Assembly: GCF_030066895.1 (NCBI RefSeq)
Contig: NZ_JASJAV010000004.1
Span: 174,866-238,865, forward strand
Direction of reading: 5' to 3'
DNA length: 64,000 nucleotides
Source: Breoghania sp.
GTDB taxonomy: Bacteria; Pseudomonadota; Alphaproteobacteria; Rhizobiales; Stappiaceae
This document shows positions 51,757-62,174 of this stretch, in pieces. Position numbers and translations under genes: made by a program. The notes under the pieces are model-generated. The model made no database searches, was not told the origin of the DNA, and worked only from the letters and a program-made list of their open reading frames with translations. Numbering within the stretch: position 1 is the stretch's first letter; every line of letters starts with the position of its first letter.

Positions 51757-53181
51757 CTACTGGATACGCCGCTTCTTCGCGCGACTCGCGTAGGGGTTCT
51801 CCCCCTTGCGAAAGCTCAGCCGAATGGGCGTTCCGGGCAGCTTGAAACTCTCACGGATACCGTTGATCATGTAACGCTGATAGGCGTCCGGCAGCTCGGG
51901 GCGCGAGCAGAACACCACGAAATGCGGCGGACGGGTCTTGGCCTGGGTAAGGTAGCGCAACTTGATGCGCCGTCCGGCGACAGCCGGGGGCGGATGGTGA
52001 GAGACGACACCTTCCAGCCAGCGATTGAGCCGTGCGGTCGAGATGCGGGTATTCCACATCTTGTAGGCGTCGAACACCGCTTCCATCAGCTTGTCGAGGC
52101 CATAGCCGGTGGTCGCCGAGATCGGCACCATCGCGACGCCGCGCACCTGATTGAGATAGCGCTCGGCCTGATACTTGATCTCGGACCAGACCTCGTTTCG
52201 GTCCTCGATCGTATCCCACTTGTTGAAGGCGATGACGAGCCCGCGGCCCTCGCGAACAACGAGATCGATGATCTGAAGATCCTGCTTCTCGAAGGGGATA
52301 TTCGCATCGAGGGTGACGACGACCACCTCGGCAAACTTGATGGCGCGCAGGGCATCGGCGACGGAGAGCTTTTCCAGCTTCTCCTGAACGCGCGCCTTGC
52401 GGCGCATGCCTGCGGTATCGAACAGCTTCACGTGCCGCTCGCGCCACTCCCAATCGACCGAAATGGAATCGCGCGTGATCCCGGCTTCCGGACCGGTCAA
52501 AAGGCGGTCCTCGCTGAGGAACTTGTTGATCAGCGTGGACTTGCCCGCATTCGGCCGTCCGGCGATGGCGATCCGGAGAGGACGCTCCACCGTTCCCGTC
52601 AGCGTATCGTCTTCCTCATCTTCCGCATCCGGGTCAATGACGATGTTCGTTTCCGCTTCATCACTGGGGCCTTCATCCGCACCGATCTTCTCGAACGCCT
52701 CGCGCAAGGCGTCATAGAGATCGGAGAGGCCTTCACCGTGTTCGGCCGAGATCGGCACGGGATCGCCGAGCCCAAGCGAATAGGACTCGTAGATGCCCCC
52801 TTCCCCGGCCCGGCCTTCGGCCTTGTTGGTAAGCAGGATCACCGGTCGCGCGATACGGCGTGCAACTTCCGCGAAGTGCGCATCAAGCGGCGTCACACCG
52901 GCGCGCGCATCGATGAGAAAGAGCACGACGTCCGCGTCCTGGATGGCCTCTTCCGTCTGACGGTGCATGCGGCCTTCGAGGCTCGCCTTGTCGGCGTCCT
53001 CAAGCCCTGCCGTATCCACGATCGTGAACCGCAGATCCCCCAGACGCGCTTCGCCGGGACGCCGGTCGCGGGTGACACCCGGCGTATCGTCGACCAGAGC
53101 CAGACGCTTGCCGACGAGCCGGTTGAACAACGTGGACTTGCCCACATTCGGGCGGCCAATTATGGCGACGGTCGCGTTCAC
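51757..53181 (-). CDS. der: Ribosome-associated GTPase Der (EngA)
   Basis: Essential 50S assembly GTPase with two G domains. I chose GTG 53181 (encoding the family start [20 protein letters not shown]) because AAGGAG lies 7 nt upstream; a frame from 53205 is longer but has no such site. G domain 1 ([26 protein letters not shown]) and G domain 2 ([18 protein letters not shown]) are complete; an acidic linker separates them. The C-terminal KH-like domain ends in [16 protein letters not shown]. 474 residues, intact. Follows bamB. Confidence 0.96.
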   Translation of the reverse strand: MNATVAIIGRPNVGKSTLFNRLVGKRLALVDDTPGVTRDRRPGEARLGDLRFTIVDTAGLEDADKASLEGRMHRQTEEAIQDADVVLFLIDARAGVTPLDAHFAEVARRIARPVILLTNKAEGRAGEGGIYESYSLGLGDPVPISAEHGEGLSDLYDALREAFEKIGADEGPSDEAETNIVIDPDAEDEEDDTLTGTVERPLRIAIAGRPNAGKSTLINKFLSEDRLLTGPEAGITRDSISVDWEWRERHVKLFDTAGMRRKARVQEKLEKLSVADALRAIKFAEVVVVTLDANIPFEKQDLQIIDLVVREGRGLVIAFNKWDTIEDRNEVWSEIKYQAERYLNQVRGVAMVPISATTGYGLDKLMEAVFDAYKMWNTRISTARLNRWLEGVVSHHPPPAVAGRRIKLRYLTQAKTRPPHFVVFCSRPELPDAYQRYMINGIRESFKLPGTPIRLSFRKGENPYASRAKKRRIQ

Positions 53182-53319
53182 GCCCGTGCTCCTTGGTGAG
53201 TACATAAAACGGTCAAAAGCGACCGGATGGCGAGCGGCATACAGGAAAACGGCCGGCGCGCGAAGAGCACACCGGCCTGTTTTCAGTATCGGCGCCCTGC
53301 AAGGTTGCCGGAGCGAACC

Positions 53320-54702
53320 TCAGTTATAGGCGACGATGTCGCCCTTGCCGCTGATAACGACCAGGCGTCCGTCCGCAACGATCGGTGACATGTAGGTCGG
53401 TTCAGAAACCTCGCGATTGGTGACAATCGCGCCGTTCGTCGGGTTGACCCGCGCCAGATGGCTGTCGCTGGAGAACATCCACAGGCTGTTGCCCGCAAGG
53501 ATCGGTCCGGCCCAGTTGGACTGCTTCTTCTTGGTGCGCACAACGGGAAGTTGCGTCACCCAGATCGGCTGGCCGGTCTTCAGATCAAGCGCGACCAGCC
53601 GGTCGTTCAGATCGATCAGGAAGACCGTGTTTCCGGCAACGACCGGGGTGTGGACACCGCCGACATTCTGTTCCCAAAGCCGCTCGCCGGTCTTGAGATT
53701 GACGTCGATCGTGCGACCCGCAACACCGGTCGAAACCACCGTGCCACCGGCAATGACGGGGCTTGCGGACACGTCCGCCAGCCCGGAGATCGCCTGCGTC
53801 CGGTAGGAGCGGCTCACCGCATCCGACCATTTCGGCGTCCCGTCCTTGGCATCAAGCGCGGTCACCTCACCCGAGGAGAACGGTACGACCACCGTATTGC
53901 CGGAAATCGCCGGATTGGCCGACGAAAGCAGGCTAGCAGTCTCGGGGATACCGGCATAGGACCAGAGCTGAGAGCCGTCTTCCTGCTTGAGGGCCACGAT
54001 TTCATTGGTCTGCGTGACAACGAAGATCTTGCCGTCGGCGGCCGTCGGAGCACCGCGAGCCGGAGCTTCGAGCGGGGCGGTCCAGAGTTTTGCACCGTTG
54101 CCCGGGTTGAGCGCGATAACCGAACCATATCCGGTCGCTGCAAAGACACGCCCGCCGTCAGCGGCCACGCCGCCGCCAAGTGCAGTGTCGCTTTCACCGT
54201 CCGGACGCAGTTCGACCTTCCACTGACGCCCGCCGTTGTTCGACAGAGCCGTTACAGTGCCGTTCTGCTCATAGACGTAGATTCGGCCCTGATAGGAGAT
54301 CGGACGCGCGGAGACGCGCGGCGCGGAACTGCCGAAAGTCGAGAGCTTGTAGCTGCTACCGCTGCCAAGCGAAGCCTTCCAGGCCCGTGTGCCATTGCCG
54401 GAGAGCGCCACATGGCCGGGATTGTTCTGGGCATTGCCGCTCGCCTGGCTCCAGTCGCCGATGCTGTGGGCGGCTGGGATCGAAGCGGTGCCATTTACCT
54501 TGCCGGCATTCGCCAGCGCATCCGCGCCCTTGAACAGCGGCTGACGATCGCCCGGAAGGATTTCTTCCTTCTCGGTGAAGGGATTGAGCGAAGAAACCGA
54601 GGAACAGCCGTCGAGCAGAACTGCGGTCAGAACCGCGGCCGAGATCGCGCGAATATGCCCGCCACGCCGGGACGCGCGTGAAAGGTTCGACTTCTTGATC
54701 AC
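53320..54702 (-). CDS. bamB: Outer-membrane assembly lipoprotein BamB (PQQ-like beta-propeller)
   Basis: Scaffold lipoprotein of the BAM machine. The 460-residue product has a signal peptide ending in the lipobox LLDGC near residue 33, then eight-blade propeller repeats with W-K/L-W motifs and conserved AxDxKTG phrases (for example LVALDLKTGQPIWV). Start ATG 54702 overlaps the yfgM TGA by four bases, and der is downstream; yfgM-bamB-der is a widely conserved order. Intact. Confidence 0.93.
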   Translation of the reverse strand: MIKKSNLSRASRRGGHIRAISAAVLTAVLLDGCSSVSSLNPFTEKEEILPGDRQPLFKGADALANAGKVNGTASIPAAHSIGDWSQASGNAQNNPGHVALSGNGTRAWKASLGSGSSYKLSTFGSSAPRVSARPISYQGRIYVYEQNGTVTALSNNGGRQWKVELRPDGESDTALGGGVAADGGRVFAATGYGSVIALNPGNGAKLWTAPLEAPARGAPTAADGKIFVVTQTNEIVALKQEDGSQLWSYAGIPETASLLSSANPAISGNTVVVPFSSGEVTALDAKDGTPKWSDAVSRSYRTQAISGLADVSASPVIAGGTVVSTGVAGRTIDVNLKTGERLWEQNVGGVHTPVVAGNTVFLIDLNDRLVALDLKTGQPIWVTQLPVVRTKKKQSNWAGPILAGNSLWMFSSDSHLARVNPTNGAIVTNREVSEPTYMSPIVADGRLVVISGKGDIVAYN

Positions 54703-55403
54703 TGGGCCTTTTCCTTGTCACTGGCGGTATCGGCGTCATTCGAGGCGACTTCCGGCGTCTTGGCCGCCTGGATGAGCGACTGCATCATCCGCGCACGGGT
54801 ATTCACGTCCGCGGGAGCCTGCTGGTCATCCAGGATCATGGAGAAGCACTTGTCGGCACCGTCCATGTTGTTCGCCTTCCACGCCGCAAGTCCGAGGATC
54901 TCCCAGGCGGCCGCGCGCAAAGCATTCGCGGCATCGCCGAGGCGTTCCACGCGCGCCTTCACCTGATCGCGATTCTCCAGATCAACGGCGAGGTAGCCGG
55001 CGCGGATTTCTGCGATGTCGCGGAACTGATTGTCGATCTTGGTGTCGTCGGCAATCTCCGAAAACGCCTTGAGTGCGCTTTCCTTGTCACCGGCAGACGC
55101 CATCTCGCTGGCTGTGCGCATGCGCGCCAGCACCGGATAGCCTCCGGTGGAATAGGAAAGACCGGCAAGCTCCTGCCGGGCAGTATCGTGATCTCCGGCA
55201 TTTCCCGCATCGATGGCGGAAAGCAGAATATCGCCTGCCTTCGCCGATTCTTGTGCCTGCCGGTATTCCCAGTAGCGGTAGCCACCGGTCCCCACCACGA
55301 TCAGGACCGCAACGCCGATGATATAGGGCGCGAACCGTTTCCACAGTCTGCCATAACGATCGCGCCGAAGGCCTTCATCGACCTCGCGAAAAATGTCGGA
55401 CAT
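54699..55403 (-). CDS. yfgM: YfgM-like TPR membrane protein
   Basis: YfgM is a membrane-anchored, periplasmic TPR protein associated with the Sec/PpiD chaperone network. The 234-residue protein has an N-terminal cytoplasmic segment, one helix (YIIGVAVLIVVGTGG, residues 27-41), and TPR-like helices including AKAGDILLSAI. The last ~20 residues are acidic. It overlaps bamB by 4 bp and is likely translationally coupled to it. Intact. Function inferred from family and position. Confidence 0.88.
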   Translation of the reverse strand: MSDIFREVDEGLRRDRYGRLWKRFAPYIIGVAVLIVVGTGGYRYWEYRQAQESAKAGDILLSAIDAGNAGDHDTARQELAGLSYSTGGYPVLARMRTASEMASAGDKESALKAFSEIADDTKIDNQFRDIAEIRAGYLAVDLENRDQVKARVERLGDAANALRAAAWEILGLAAWKANNMDGADKCFSMILDDQQAPADVNTRARMMQSLIQAAKTPEVASNDADTASDKEKAQ

Positions 55404-55656
55404 CGAAACTCGCTCAAAAACTCAAATGGCTCCTCCGGCGTCGGAGCCCGAGCAGACCAATTCCGACTGGAGGATCGGTACTTTGCAACGGCCTGCTCAC
55501 ATGCGCGAGAGGTCCCGGAACGCCGCAGGACCATACATGTTCGCCCCCACCGACGCAATCTGACCAATCCGCGCGATGCTGCTTCGGGTCAGTCGTTTCT
55601 CTCATGCGTCGGGGTCATGGCAAATTTGGGGCCGGACCGGCCTGCAATTTCCGGTT

Positions 55657-56495
55657 TTACTCGCCGGAAGCGACCTTTTTCGGCATGCCGTAGACATATT
55701 CGGACGCGGGGAACGTGCGAGCGCGCACCTCCTGCGCATAATCGCCCAACGCAGAATCGATGGCATCCGCCAGCCGGCTGTAGGTCTTGACGGATTTTGG
55801 CACGCGCGGCGACAGGCCGAGCATGTCTTCCAGCACCAGGATTTGTCCGTCGCAGGCGTTGGAAGCACCGATTCCGACGGTCGGAATCGCGATCTGACTG
55901 GTTATCCGTGCCGCCAGCGGCTCGATCATGCCTTCCAGAACCACGCCAAACGACCCGGCATCCGCGACCGCGGCGGCGTCTTCCTCCAGCTCCGGCCAGC
56001 GGGGTTCGTCGCGGCCCTGAACCTTGAAGCCGCCCATCGTGTTCACCGATTGCGGCGTCAGTCCGATATGCTAGAGGACCGGGATCCCACGCTCGGTCAG
56101 ATATAGTGCACGGTCAGCGCGATATGCCGCCCACCTTCAAGCTTGATCGCCCCGCACCCCGTTTCCTTCATGACCCGCGTGGCTGTGTGGAAGGCCTGTT
56201 CGGGGCTTTCTTCATAGGAGCCGAAGGGAAAATCGACCACGACGAGCGCCTGCTCCGATCCGGGCACCACGGATTGCCCGTGCAGGATCATCATCTCCAC
56301 GGTGACGGGAACGGTGGACTCAAGCCCGTGCATCACCATGCCAAGCGAGTCTCCGACAAGCATGAAATCGGCGTGGCGGTCGATCAGACGAGCCGTATGC
56401 GCGTGGTAGGCGGTCAACGACACGATTGGCTCGCCCCCCTTGCGATTGGTGATGTTCACCGCCGTCTTGCGACGTGTCTGTCCATGGGCCGACAT
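55657..56495 (-). pseudogene. panB: Ketopantoate hydroxymethyltransferase, frameshift and amber
   Basis: Transfers a hydroxymethyl group to alpha-ketoisovalerate, the first pantothenate step. From ATG 56495: [29 protein letters not shown] (metal-binding Asp) and IKLEGG are intact. The frame breaks near 56105 with a TATAT expansion (removal gives [10 protein letters not shown]). TAG near 56070-56072 then interrupts the signature [14 protein letters not shown], where the residue is usually Ala or Gly. The rest ([32 protein letters not shown]) is in frame to TGA 55657. About 279 residues repaired. If this is the only panB, the bacterium needs external pantothenate. Confidence 0.88.
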
Positions 56496-56543
56496 GGGTA
56501 TTTTCCTCCGAACTCGAATACGTGCGGGGCTATCGAGACCCGC

Positions 56544-57110
56544 TTACGCGATAACAGGAACGCCGATAAGCCACAGGTGCAGCTTCCAGACGAATGCGGC
56601 GTAAACGATGACACCGATGACGACCGCCAGAATGTCGTTGCGAACCGCCCCCTTAACAGGTGCCGGAGCGGGGCGATGCTTGAGCGAAATCCGGTCGTAA
56701 ACCGCCCACGCAAGGAACGTTCCGAACAACACGAGTGACGCCGCATCCCCGTTGACCAGTAGATGCGCGAAAGCCCTGGTCTTCACGGCGACGAGCATAG
56801 GGTGCTTGACTGTCGCCTTGATCTTCCCCGGCAGATAGGCTGCCGGCAGGAGAATAAAGGCGATCAGCAAAAGAAGCATTGCGATATGCCGGGGCCAGGC
56901 CGGCGGATAATAGAGCACGAGCACACCCTGGGCATGCGCTAGACCGTAGCCGTAGACGATCAGCACGAACCCGATCAGCGCCACCACGCCGAAGGCCGCC
57001 CGATAGCCGACGCCTCCCAGTCGTCTCACGAGCGCATCGCGCAAGGCCGGTCGCGCAGGAATAAGGTGCGTGGCCACGAAAAGCGCAAGCTCAAGAATGA
57101 GTATTTGCAT
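56544..57110 (-). CDS. NnrU-family membrane protein
   Basis: NnrU proteins are integral membrane proteins linked to nitric-oxide reductase loci; biochemical function is unclear. I set ATG 57110 (MQILILELALFVATHLIPARPALRD) because GGAGG lies 5-6 nt upstream, giving 188 residues. The family motifs GYRAAFGVVALIGFVLIVYGYG, PRHIAMLLLLIAFILL, and KHPMLVAVKTRAFAHLLVNGD are present with five or so helices. Intact, near panB. Confidence 0.85.
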   Translation of the reverse strand: MQILILELALFVATHLIPARPALRDALVRRLGGVGYRAAFGVVALIGFVLIVYGYGLAHAQGVLVLYYPPAWPRHIAMLLLLIAFILLPAAYLPGKIKATVKHPMLVAVKTRAFAHLLVNGDAASLVLFGTFLAWAVYDRISLKHRPAPAPVKGAVRNDILAVVIGVIVYAAFVWKLHLWLIGVPVIA

Positions 57111-57320
57111 AAAAACCTCCCTTCTCAAACCATCGCCGTTCCGGCGCGCATTCCGCGCCAGGCCGTATTGCCAGAGCCGTCCTATAGCAAAATGCACGCA
57201 ATGACGGGAAGCCATGACCGGATTTTGATCTTCCCGTTACGACCATCCCCGGAAAACTGCTGTCGCACGTAATCAAATATTCACCTTCCGCGATTCCATT
57301 TTACTGGAATATCTACTCAG

Positions 57321-57647
57321 ATGAGTCGGGCAATGGACTACTCGGAACGACGTAAATCACATCGTTGACGGATGCTGCAGGGCGGCAAGATCGTCTACGG
57401 GCGCAGCGCTCTGCTGATCGATTGCATGATCCGCGATCTTTCGGAGGAAGGTGCCCGTCTCAAGGTGGCCAATGCCCGGGACGTTCCCGACAACATCCGT
57501 CTGTTCAACAGCGGCGACAACATGTTGGTCGATGCCGAAGTCGTCTGGCGCTCGCCGCGCGAAGTCGGCATTCCCTTCGACGGGCGCTTAATCGCGATTA
57601 GCGAAAGCGACGATCCGAAGATCCGCAATCTTCGGTTCCACGACTGA
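57321..57647 (+). pseudogene. PilZ-domain c-di-GMP receptor, opal at codon 16
   Basis: A small PilZ protein binding c-di-GMP. The conserved D/NxSxxG motif occurs as IRDLSEEGARLKV, preceded by GGKIVYGRSALLIDC. The N-terminal Arg-rich segment with the RxxxR-type motif (ERRKSHR) starts at ATG 57321 or 57333. TGA 57366-57368 comes before RMLQGGKIV, most simply from CGA (Arg). The rest continues in frame to TGA 57645-57647. An internal Met (RML) 3 bp after the stop could permit a truncated product lacking the RxxxR motif, which contacts the ligand. Confidence 0.78.
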
Positions 57648-57880
57648 GCGACGACTGCTCGCAAGTTCCCAATCAATATTCGACCAAATGATCTGCCTTG
57701 TAGGCATGTCATCGATGATGTGCGCCTACGTACCCTTTCCATACGCAAGCAGATAGCTCAATTTGATTTGATCGCCTGCTAGGGGGTATTCCGCACCCTC
57801 ACCTCGCGAACGAACATGGATTTATTTACTCCTGCCGCCCATTATATTTAATATATCATTTATCCCCTTGTGGGACGTTC

Positions 57881-58334
57881 ATGTTCCGGAAATTGCTGCT
57901 TACCGCTGCCATAGCCCTTGGCCTTGCGACAACGGCCCAGGCAAATGCAATTGCCGGTGCGGGATATGTCTGCCCTAGCATCGTGGCCGTCGTCGACCTG
58001 TCGGACCAGAGATTGAACGTCTATGGCGCCGGAGTTCTCCTGCATCGGTGGAAGGTATCAACGGCGCGGCGCGAGAATATCACCCCCGGTTGGGAGCTAC
58101 CAGCCCTACCGAATTCATAGAATGTGGCGCTCCCGCAAGTACGACAACGCGCCGATGCCCTATTCGGTCTTCTTCCATAGGGGCTGGGCCATTCACGGAA
58201 CTGATGCCATCCGTCGCCTCGGGCGCCCCGCCTCTCACGGTTGCGTGCGACTGGCACTCAAGAATGCGAAGAAGCTCTATAAGCTCGTGCGCAAGTACGG
58301 CATGGACGACGTGCAGATCGTGATCCGCAAATAG
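57881..58334 (+). pseudogene. L,D-transpeptidase (YkuD), frameshifted
   Basis: YkuD enzymes form 3-3 peptidoglycan crosslinks or anchor proteins to the wall. ATG 57881 gives a signal peptide (LLLTAAIALGLATTAQA). The protein continues with VVDLSDQRLNVYGAG to STARREN. A one-base insertion near 58088-58090 shifts the frame; removing it yields VGSYQPYRIHRMWRSRKYDN. The catalytic block SHGCVRLAL near residue 125 with HGTDAIRRLGRPA is intact. About 150 residues repaired; no other lesion is seen. Confidence 0.82.
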
Positions 58335-58338
58335 CGGA

Positions 58339-58845
58339 TCACAGACGCCGTTCGTAATAGGTCACGCGCTTTTTCCGATCGGGCAGAAGAACGCTTCCCA
58401 CTTCGTGAAAATCCAACGATGCATGGAAGGCGTCGGATGCCGGATTGGGCAGCTCCGCATTGACCTCGCAAACAACGCGCCCCGCCCCGACCGAGCGCGC
58501 ATAGTCGAAGATGTGCTCGTAGAGCCGTCGCGCGAGCCCCCGGCCGCGCAGCGCAGGATCGACACAGATCCGATCCACATAGACGAAACGATCAAACCGC
58601 TCCCGGAACCACAGGAAATTCGGGCTGCCGTAATCTGCCGTCTCATCGAAGGCCAGAACGAAGGCATCCATGTCCTTCGCCCGGACCGCGACACAGGCAC
58701 GGGTAATCATCGTGCGCAAATCTCCCGGCTCCAGATAACTCAGTTCCGTCGCATGGTCGTTGTTGAGCCGTAACAGGGAGGACACCGGGTCGATACTCTC
58801 CGGATCGAGCGCGACGATCTCAACGGATGACTCGGAGGGTCGCAT
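58339..58845 (-). CDS. GNAT-family N-acetyltransferase
   Basis: An acetyl-CoA-dependent acetyltransferase of unknown substrate. I chose ATG 58845 (MRPSESSVEIVALD) since GAGAGG lies 8 nt upstream; a TTG 21 bp earlier is less likely. The 168-residue protein has the acetyl-CoA P-loop VDPALRGRGLARRLYEH (Q/R-x-x-G-x-G/A) near residue 103 and the C-terminal FHASLDFHEVGS (bulge in beta 5 and Tyr-like site). Intact. Convergent with the YkuD gene (5 bp apart). Confidence 0.85.
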   Translation of the reverse strand: MRPSESSVEIVALDPESIDPVSSLLRLNNDHATELSYLEPGDLRTMITRACVAVRAKDMDAFVLAFDETADYGSPNFLWFRERFDRFVYVDRICVDPALRGRGLARRLYEHIFDYARSVGAGRVVCEVNAELPNPASDAFHASLDFHEVGSVLLPDRKKRVTYYERRL

Positions 58846-58883
58846 CTTCCAATCCTCTCTCAACAAATGCCGACGAGCAAAAA

Positions 58884-58918
58884 CAAATGACCGGGCGGTA
58901 AAACCACCCGGTCATTTG
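58884..58918 (-). terminator. Intrinsic terminator for the acrAB transcript
   Basis: A 12-bp perfect inverted repeat (58884-58895 with 58907-58918) lies 16 bp past the acrB stop. On the minus strand it is followed by GTTTTTG (58877-58883). Confidence 0.75.
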
Positions 58919-58934
58919 ATAGGATTGCTCAGGG

Positions 58935-61900
58935 TCATGGTGCAAGAGCGGGACGGAATGTCCTGCCCCGCACCGTGTGCACGAAGGCTATCGCCCCAAG
59001 ATCAGGCCTTAGCACCCTCCGTATCGGAGGTTCGCCGTCTCCCTCTTCGTCCTTGTCGTCCGACTTCTTACCGGGGAACACCCGACGGACGAGGACGAAC
59101 AGCAGCGGCGCGAAGAAGACGCCGAGGTCCGTCGAGGCGATCATGCCGCCCATGACGGCGATACCAATCGCGTTCTGACTGCCCGACCCGGCACCGTCGG
59201 AGATTGCCAGAGGCAACACGCCGAGGATGAAGGCGAGAGACGTCATCAGGATAGGACGCAGACGCTGCCGGGACGTCTCCAGGGTCGCCGTATAGAGGTC
59301 CTTGCCCTGCTTCTGCCAATCTAGTGTGAATTCAACGATCAGGATCGCGTTCTTTCCCGCCAAACCTATGGTCGTGAGCATGCCGACCTTGAAGTAGACG
59401 TCGTTTGACTGGTTAAACAACAAGGCAACGACAAGGGCACCCAAAACACCGATCGGGACGGTCAGCATCACGGCAACGGGAATGCTCCAGCTCTCGTAGA
59501 GCGCCGCCAGGGCGAGGAACACGACCAGAACCGAGATCGCATAGAGGTACATTGCCTGGTTACCGGCGATCCGCTCTTGAGCGGACAGGCCGACCCATTC
59601 GAAGCTGAATCCCTTGGGCAGGGTGTTTATCAGACGCTCGACTTCATCCATTGCTTGACCGGAACTGGAACCGGCCGCGGCACTGCTCTGAATTTCCACG
59701 CCCGAAAGCCCGTTGAAGCGAGCCAGACGCGGCGAACCGTAGGTCCAATGTCCCTTGGCGAAAGTGGAGAACGGCACCATGTCGTCGTCGCTATTGCGGA
59801 CGTACCACTTGTCGATGTCCTCCGGCTGCATCTGGAACTGCTTGTCACCCTGGACGTAGATCGACTTGATGCGCGTCTCGTAGATGAAGTCGTTGACGTA
59901 GGTACCGCCCCAGGCAGTCGACAGGATGTCGTCGATATCGGACAGGGAGATGTTGTAGGCACTCGCCTTCTCCTCATCGATATCTACGTGATACTGCGCC
60001 GTATCCTCCATGCCGTTCAGACGGGTATTGGCGAGGATCGGGCTCTTGGCCGCCTTACCGAGCAATTCGTTGCGCGCGGCAATCAACTTTTCATGCCCCT
60101 GCCCCGACGCATCCTGCAGATAGAGATCGAAGCCGCTCGTGGCACCGAAGTCGGGAATGGCCGGCGGGGCCAGGGCGAACACCCGTGAATCCTTGTACTG
60201 CGAGAACACGCCCATTGCCCGTCCGGCAATGGCGCTGGCGGATGCCTGCGGGTCGATCCGCTCGTCGAAATCCTTCAACCGGATGAACATCAGGCCGACA
60301 TTCTGGCCTTCACCGCCGAAACCGATAACGCTCATCACGCCCTGGACATACTTGCTTTCGTCCTTGAGGAAGTGATCACGCACACGCGCCGCAACGGCTT
60401 CCGTCTGCGGCGTGGTCGAGCCCTGCGGAAGCTGGATACTGGCGATCAGAATGCCCTGATCTTCCTGAGGAATGAAGGCGCTCGGAACCTTGTTGAAAAA
60501 CACCGCGGCGGCGGCGATTATGGCGAGAAAGTTCACCACGAACGGGACCGGCCGCATCAGCATCCCGCGCGCGCCGCGGCGGTATCCGTGGGTCGTGCGA
60601 TCGAAATTCCGGTTGAAGAAACCGAACAGTCCTCGTTCCTTGCTACCCTCTTTCGGACGCTTGAGAAGCGTCGCGCACAGGGCGGGCGTCAGGATCAACG
60701 CGACGAGCACCGACAGCACCATGGCCGTGACGATGGTCACGGAGAACTGGCGGTAGATCACGCCGACCGATCCGCCGAAGAACGCCATCGGGATGAACAC
60801 GGCCGAGAGCACGGTGGCGATACCGATCAACGCCCCCGTGATTTCGTTCATCGACTTGATGGTCGACTTCTTGCGCGAGAGCCCTTCCTCCTCCATCACG
60901 CGTTCGACGTTTTCAGCCACGACGATGGCGTCATCGACGAGCAATCCGATTGCCAGCACTATGGCGAACATGGTGAGCGTATTGATCGAATAGCCGAACA
61001 CCGCCAGCATCCCGAACGTGCCGAGCAGGACGACCGGGACGGCCAGGGTCGGAATGAGTGTCGCTCGGAAATTCTGGAGGAAGACGAACATCACGAAGAA
61101 GATAAGCACGATCGCCTCAAACAGCGTTCGCACCACCTCTTCGATGGAAAGCTCGACGAAGGGCGTCGTATCGTACGGATAAACGACTTCCACGCTGGCA
61201 GGCAGCGTCGGCAAAACCTCGTCGATCACATTCCGGACGGCGGTCGCGGTACTGATCGCATTGGCGCCCGTCGCAAGGTACACGGCCAGACCGGCTGCAG
61301 GCTTGCCATTGTACTTCGACAGGATGTCGTAGCTGTCGGACCCGACCTCCACCCGCGCCACATCGTTCAGCCGGACCATGGATCCGTCGGACGAGAACGT
61401 GAGGATGATGTTCTCGAACTCGCTGACCGTCTGCAGTCGACTCTTCGCGGTCACGGTGGCATTCAGGAGCTGGCCCTGAGCCTGCGGCCACACACCGAGC
61501 TGACCGGCGGAGACCTGCGTGTTCTGCGCCTCGATCGCCGAGTTGACGTCGCTCGGCATGAGCGAGTATTTTTCCAGCTTGAAGGATCGAGCCAGATACG
61601 CATGGCGTATTCGGCGCCGAACAAGCGGGTCGAACCAACGCCCTCCAGTCGACTGATGCGATCGTCAAGGTTGCTGTCGACCTAGTCCGAAAGGTCCGTG
61701 TTGTTGAGCGTTCCGTCCTTGGAGACGAAGCCGATCACCATCAGGCAGTTCTCGGACGACTTCGTCACCGTCACGCCGGTGTTGGTGACCGCCGAAGGAA
61801 GCTGACTTTCCACCAATTGCAGCTTGTTCTGCACCTGCATCTGCGCGACGTCGGGATCCGCCTCGTTGGTGAAGGTTAGCGTGATCGAAGCGCGGCCGGT

Positions 61901-62152
61901 CTGAGACGAACTTGAGGTCATGTAGTCGAGGTAATCGATACCCGTCATGCCCTGCTCGATCACCTTGGTGACCGTGTTCTCGACCGTCTGAGCGTCTGCC
62001 CCCGTGTAGGTCGCGGAAATCCGCAACGTCGTCAGTGAGATCTGCGGATACTGCGAGATCGGGAGTGTGTAGAGCACCAAAAAGCCGCCGAGCATCACGA
62101 CAATCGCAAGCACGGCGGTGAAGATCGGCCGCTCGATGAAAAAGTGCGACAT
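58935..62152 (-). pseudogene. acrB: RND efflux transporter (AcrB/MexB type), amber and frameshift
   Basis: Inner-membrane proton antiporter exporting drugs via a tripartite pump. ATG 62152 (MSHFFIERPIFTAVLAIV) gives the RND start. The N-terminal porter domain proceeds to TAG 61682-61684 in [19 protein letters not shown], where Tyr is expected. A base is missing near 61588 in CTCGATCCTTC; repair gives [18 protein letters not shown]. The remaining ~870 codons are open, with helix-4 essential Asp pair (LAIGLLVDDAIVVAENV), ALILTPALCATLLK, and helix 10 region (GLAGKNAILIVEF with Lys) intact. About 1,072 residues repaired. The C-terminal half remains undamaged, suggesting recent inactivation. It is 22 bp from acrA. 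Confidence 0.88.
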
Positions 62153-62174
62153 TGAAAGATATTGAAAGCAGTCC

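Noticed and set aside
62151..62170. ATTGAAAG(AT/CA) partial 10-bp repeat at the acrA-acrB junction
   Set aside because: Too short and imperfect to call a duplication comparable to the 21-26 bp events.
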